A stretch of 64,000 nucleotides of DNA from Nocardia rhizosphaerihabitans (lineage in GTDB: Bacteria; Actinomycetota; Actinomycetes; Mycobacteriales; Mycobacteriaceae). Positions 61,334 through 64,000 of this stretch are shown here, piece after piece. How positions within the stretch are numbered: position 1 is the stretch's first letter; the number at the start of each line of letters is the position of its first letter. Position numbers and translations under genes: made by a program. Where the stretch lies: contig NZ_BMNE01000001.1 of the NCBI RefSeq assembly GCF_014646295.1, forward strand, positions 558,001-622,000, written 5' to 3'. The notes below the pieces were generated by a model that did no database searches, was not told the DNA's origin, and saw nothing but the letters and a program-made list of their open reading frames with translations.

Positions 61334-61339
61334 TATGCT
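61334..61339 (+). promoter_or_regulatory. -10 box of the hypothetical gene at 61348 (leaderless)
   Basis: TATGCT, followed by 8 nt and ATG 61348. Confidence 0.45.
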
Positions 61340-61347
61340 CGTTGATT

Positions 61348-62163
61348 ATGTGCTCTCCCAGTGCCACGCTGACGCTGTGGGCCGGCTCCTGGCTGGCCGG
61401 TACCAGCGCGCCCGACGACCTCCTGGAGGCACTGCACGCCTGGGCGGCGCGGCACACACTGGCCGCCGGCGATCCGGTCACCGGCGGGCGCAGCGACCTG
61501 CCGTGGACCTCACGCGACGAGGGCGCCGGCACCGGGGTCATGCCGCTGCTGAAGGTGATCCGGGAGGCGATGGCGCCGCCGGGCGCGCAGCTGCGCCTGG
61601 TGCTGCCCGCGCCCGGTGACGTGCGCGGACTGCCGGTCGGCACCGCGTTCGCGGCCGACGCGATCGAGGCCGAGGAAGGCCTGCTGCTCGGTGTTCCCGG
61701 CGAGGAAGGCACCGGTCTGATCCCGCAGTGGGACGACGACGAGAACCTGCAGTGGACCGTCTACAGCGTCGACATTCCGCGCGTCACCGGTCCCGACATG
61801 TCCCTCGGTGAGGCCGAGTACACGATGCGCGAGGCCGTCCGCGACGCCGCCGACGCGCTCATGCAGCTGCACACCACCTCCGTCGGCAACACCGACGCCG
61901 ACCCGCGCGAGCAGATCGAAGCGCAGCTGGCGGCGTACTCCCGGCACGCCTATCCCGACTCGATTCCGTTGCGCGCCAAGCGCATTCTCGACACCGCCGA
62001 CCACGTGGCGGCGATTCTCACCGTCGCCCAGCACGAACCGGCGTCCTCGCCGACCTCGGCCACCGCGATCGGTGCGCACGAGTCGTTGCTGCGTCCGCTG
62101 TGGAACACGATCCGCGAAGCCCGGCTGGTGGCAGTGCATGCCGCCGCCGGGCCCGCCCGCTAG
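61348..62163 (+). CDS. Conserved actinobacterial protein of unknown function
   Basis: A 271-residue soluble protein. It starts MCSPSATLTLWAGSWLAG, a WASW-like pattern common in an uncharacterised actinobacterial family, and contains WTVYSVDIPRVTGPDMSLGE and DSIPLRAKRILDTADHVAAI. No signal peptide, membrane helix or known motif is seen. ATG 61348 is chosen from the -10 box 8 nt upstream; a TTG two codons earlier is less likely. It follows the DUF3097 gene by 70 bp and may share its regulation. Confidence 0.72.
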   Translation: MCSPSATLTLWAGSWLAGTSAPDDLLEALHAWAARHTLAAGDPVTGGRSDLPWTSRDEGAGTGVMPLLKVIREAMAPPGAQLRLVLPAPGDVRGLPVGTAFAADAIEAEEGLLLGVPGEEGTGLIPQWDDDENLQWTVYSVDIPRVTGPDMSLGEAEYTMREAVRDAADALMQLHTTSVGNTDADPREQIEAQLAAYSRHAYPDSIPLRAKRILDTADHVAAILTVAQHEPASSPTSATAIGAHESLLRPLWNTIREARLVAVHAAAGPAR

Positions 62164-62176
62164 CCTCGCCGGTCCG

Positions 62177-62611
62177 TCAGCGCCGGTAGGGCTGCTGGTA
62201 CTGCGGCTGGCCCTGGTACGGCCCCGGCTGCGGATACGGCATCGGCTGCTGCGGCGGGTACGGCTGAGGGTAGGGCGCCTGCTGGTACTGCGGCGGATAC
62301 TGGCCGTGTGGCTGCTGCGGGTATCCGTGGGACTGCTGGTACTGCGGCGGGTACGGCTGGTGCGGGCGCGGCTGCTGGTACTGCTGCGGCGGCATCTGCT
62401 GGGGCGCACCGTTGTTCGAGCCGCCGCTGAACTTGCGGATGACCACGATCAGGATGATCACCGCGATCACCGTGAGAATGGTGATCCAGACCCAATCGGG
62501 CAGGCCGATACCGATACTCACCCCGTCACCACCGCCCCCGCGGCGAGCGTCGACAGCGTCCGTCGCGGACGCGAGCACTAGTGTGCTGACCGGTATTTCG
62601 GCATGGTTCAT
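62177..62611 (-). CDS. Small membrane protein with Pro/Gln/Tyr-rich repeat tail
   Basis: A 144-residue protein. ATG 62611 follows GGGAGG. After a short N-terminal part with a Gly run comes one transmembrane helix (WVWITILTVIAVIILIVVI, about residues 42-60) and then about 80 residues made almost wholly of Pro, Gln and Tyr in variants of PPQYQQ and PYPQP. Such low-complexity tails occur in actinobacterial proteins that mediate membrane or cell-division assemblies and can phase-separate. No enzyme function is likely. The coding strand shows strong CTGCTGGTACTGCGG-like repetition on the plus strand. Confidence 0.8.
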   Translation of the reverse strand: MNHAEIPVSTLVLASATDAVDARRGGGGDGVSIGIGLPDWVWITILTVIAVIILIVVIRKFSGGSNNGAPQQMPPQQYQQPRPHQPYPPQYQQSHGYPQQPHGQYPPQYQQAPYPQPYPPQQPMPYPQPGPYQGQPQYQQPYRR

Positions 62612-62700
62612 CGGGCCTCCCCCGTCGCGAATCTCCACCTTCCGTCGAAGGTCTGCGGGCGATGCTAGCGCAGCAGGCGTCCGAAGTGACAAGCGCCGGT

Positions 62701-63102
62701 TCAGAATCCGCCGATCGCGGTCTTCAAGTCGGGCTGGTCGAGGACTTTCAGTGTGGCGGTGCGGACTTCGGGGCATGTGCGGGTGGTGACGGTGTCGACG
62801 ATGTGGCGGTTCCAGGAGATCGCGGCGTTCGCGGCCGGGTCCTGCACCGTCCACAGTTTCATCGCGCCGGTGAACGCCACCCGGGCGACCGGTGGGCCGA
62901 GTGCCTTCCAGGTGCCCTTCTGGCCGTCGAGGATGCCGCAGAGTTCGTCCACCGACGCCTGCGAGATGGTGGGTTCGGTGGGGGCCGGGCCGACGGTCTC
63001 GTAGCCGGAGTCGCCGCCGCAGCCGCTCAGTCCCAGCGACGTCGCGGTCAGGACCAGGAGAACACCCGCCGTCCGTCCGCGGCGGGACATCGTCGAACGC
63101 AT
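62701..63102 (-). CDS. Small putative lipoprotein
   Basis: A 133-residue exported protein. The N-terminus has a basic start (MSRRGRTAG), a hydrophobic core (VLLVLTATSLGL) and the lipobox LSGC, so Cys28 is the probable lipidation site. The mature domain begins with a Gly/Asp-rich linker and contains two Cys (DELCGIL and TRTCPEV) that may form a disulfide. I do not recognise the family; many similar lipoproteins occur in mycobacteria and Nocardia. Confidence 0.8.
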   Translation of the reverse strand: MRSTMSRRGRTAGVLLVLTATSLGLSGCGGDSGYETVGPAPTEPTISQASVDELCGILDGQKGTWKALGPPVARVAFTGAMKLWTVQDPAANAAISWNRHIVDTVTTRTCPEVRTATLKVLDQPDLKTAIGGF

Positions 63103-63188
63103 CGGAATCCTCCGATCTGTCGAGCACAGTCCCGCAAAAGCCTACTCCCGGCACCCCGGTAGCCCGGCGAATGTTTATCCGGTTGTGT

Positions 63189-64000
63189 TCATGGCCGGGC
63201 CGGGCGCGACGGTGGCGCGCAGCAGCCGGGCGCGCACAGGGCGCCGTCGACGGTGCATCCGTAGCCGGGGACCTCGCCGAGTTCGCGCACTGCTCCCCCG
63301 CCGAGGCGTTCCTGGATCAGCTCGACGATCATGCGGGCGAAGCGCGGGTCGGTGCCGGGGGTGGCGGCGCGGGCGAAGGCCATGCCGAGTTCGGCGGCCC
63401 TGGCCGATGCCTCGTTGTCGAGGTCCCAGATCACCTCGAGATGATCGGAGACGAAGCCGACCGGGCAGACCACCACGGCGTCGATTCCCTTGCCGTGCAG
63501 CACATCCAGATGGTCGACGATGTCGGGTTCCAGCCACGGCACCTGCGGCGGGCCGGATCGGGACTGCCACACCACGTCGTAGTCGGTGAAACCGGTTGCC
63601 GCGGCACACAATCGGGCCGCTTCGGCGACTTGCCTGCTGTAGAGGCGGCCACCGTCGGCGGGCGGGCCCGCGGCGATGTCGGCCGAGACCGGGATGGAGT
63701 GCGCGGTGAACACCAGGCGCACGCCCGCGCGCCGGTCGGCCGGAATCTGTTGTACCGCCGCGGTGATCGCGTCGGCGAAGGACTCGATCAGCAGTGGGTG
63801 GTCGAAGTACTGGCGCAGCTTCACCAGTTCGGGCGCGCCTGCCCCGACCGCGGCGCGGGCGCGGGTGATGTCCTCGTCGTACTGGCGACAGCCGGAGTAG
63901 CCGCCCCACGCCGAGGTCGGGAAGACCAGGGCGGAACGCACACCGTCGGCGGTCATCGTGGCGACGGTGTCCTCCACCATCGGATGCCAGTTGCGGTTAC
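63189..64000 (-). CDS. hemH: Ferrochelatase (coproporphyrin-type), C-terminal part
   Basis: The last 270 residues of a ferrochelatase; the gene continues past the right edge of the window (frame open with [11 protein letters not shown]). It inserts iron into coproporphyrin III or protoporphyrin in haem synthesis. The conserved segments [34 protein letters not shown] (outline) and [20 protein letters not shown], with its catalytic His and Glu, are present. The C-terminal Cys group [16 protein letters not shown] can bind the [2Fe-2S] cluster known in actinobacterial enzymes. In these bacteria the coproporphyrin route (CpfC) is usual. Confidence 0.93.
   Translation of the reverse strand, partial: NRNWHPMVEDTVATMTADGVRSALVFPTSAWGGYSGCRQYDEDITRARAAVGAGAPELVKLRQYFDHPLLIESFADAITAAVQQIPADRRAGVRLVFTAHSIPVSADIAAGPPADGGRLYSRQVAEAARLCAAATGFTDYDVVWQSRSGPPQVPWLEPDIVDHLDVLHGKGIDAVVVCPVGFVSDHLEVIWDLDNEASARAAELGMAFARAATPGTDPRFARMIVELIQERLGGGAVRELGEVPGYGCTVDGALCAPGCCAPPSRPARP

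Noticed and set aside
62200..62400. CRISPR-like or satellite repeat
   Set aside because: The repetition comes from codons of the PQY-rich tail; units are irregular and have no spacers.

Overview
The window is about 64 kb of high-GC DNA (roughly 68-70% by eye) from an actinobacterium. The proteins, the frequent GTG starts and the gene order of the left end point to Nocardia or a close relative in the Mycobacteriales; this is inference, since no 16S or other decisive marker is present. From 1.1 to 10.2 kb the order blaI - M56 peptidase - (helicase, DMT transporter) - guaB1 - two CNNM/CBS membrane proteins resembles the blaI-blaR-guaB1-hemolysin-like block of Mycobacterium tuberculosis as I recall it (Rv1846c-Rv1841c). 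No tRNA, rRNA, CRISPR array, insertion sequence or prophage was seen.

Layout. 0-1.1 kb: end of a ferric-siderophore ABC importer. 1.1-12 kb: conserved core (BlaI and its peptidase, DEAD-box helicase, GuaB1, two CNNM/CBS proteins behind a structured leader, IlvD). 12-15.2 kb: remnants of two genes, a Tat-exported bicovalent flavoprotein and a Tat-exported cyclase-family enzyme. 15.2-18.8 kb: a three-subunit molybdenum hydroxylase. 19-21.5 kb: an SRPBCC protein behind a stress-type promoter and a Ser/Thr kinase with a polytopic membrane domain. 21.5-30.1 kb: a seven-gene catabolic operon, divergent from its probable TetR regulator. 30.2-38.6 kb: further oxidative genes with local regulators (MpaB-type oxygenase, APH-like/acyl-CoA dehydrogenase pair, NTF2-FMO fusion with an AcoR-like regulator). 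38.7-48.5 kb: secreted propeller, IclR regulator, AI-2E transporter, HEAT protein, secreted peptidase/esterase, ABM-domain protein and nucleoside deaminase, with three decayed genes between them. 48.7-64 kb: glycosylase-like protein, BCCT transporter, secreted LVIVD protein with a DUF305 partner, MoeA-like protein, IclR and LuxR regulators, NfeD/SPFH pair, DUF3097 protein and the C-terminal part of a ferrochelatase.

How the genes work together. The operon at 21554-30138 reads as a route from a lipophilic ketone or hydrocarbon to acyl-CoA: a Baeyer-Villiger monooxygenase makes an ester, an HSL-type hydrolase splits it, an SDR and an aldehyde dehydrogenase oxidise the alcohol, and an acyl-CoA synthetase activates the acid. 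The first two genes are the notable part. One is a PF10118 protein, usually labelled a metal-dependent hydrolase, that carries the full residue pattern of a ferritin-like diiron protein (E57, E87xxH90, E148, E184xxH187). The other, overlapping it, is a flavin/[2Fe-2S] reductase. Together they look like an undescribed two-component diiron oxygenase. TGTTGCA repeats in the divergent promoter region are the likely operator.

Regulatory features read directly include a BlaI-type operator (1138-1154), an attenuator-like leader (7576-7708), a GTTT-N15-GGGTAT promoter (18987-19011), several palindromes in divergent promoter regions, three strong hairpin terminators, and a recurring arrangement in which the start codon lies 6-8 nt after a -10 hexamer, indicating leaderless transcripts.
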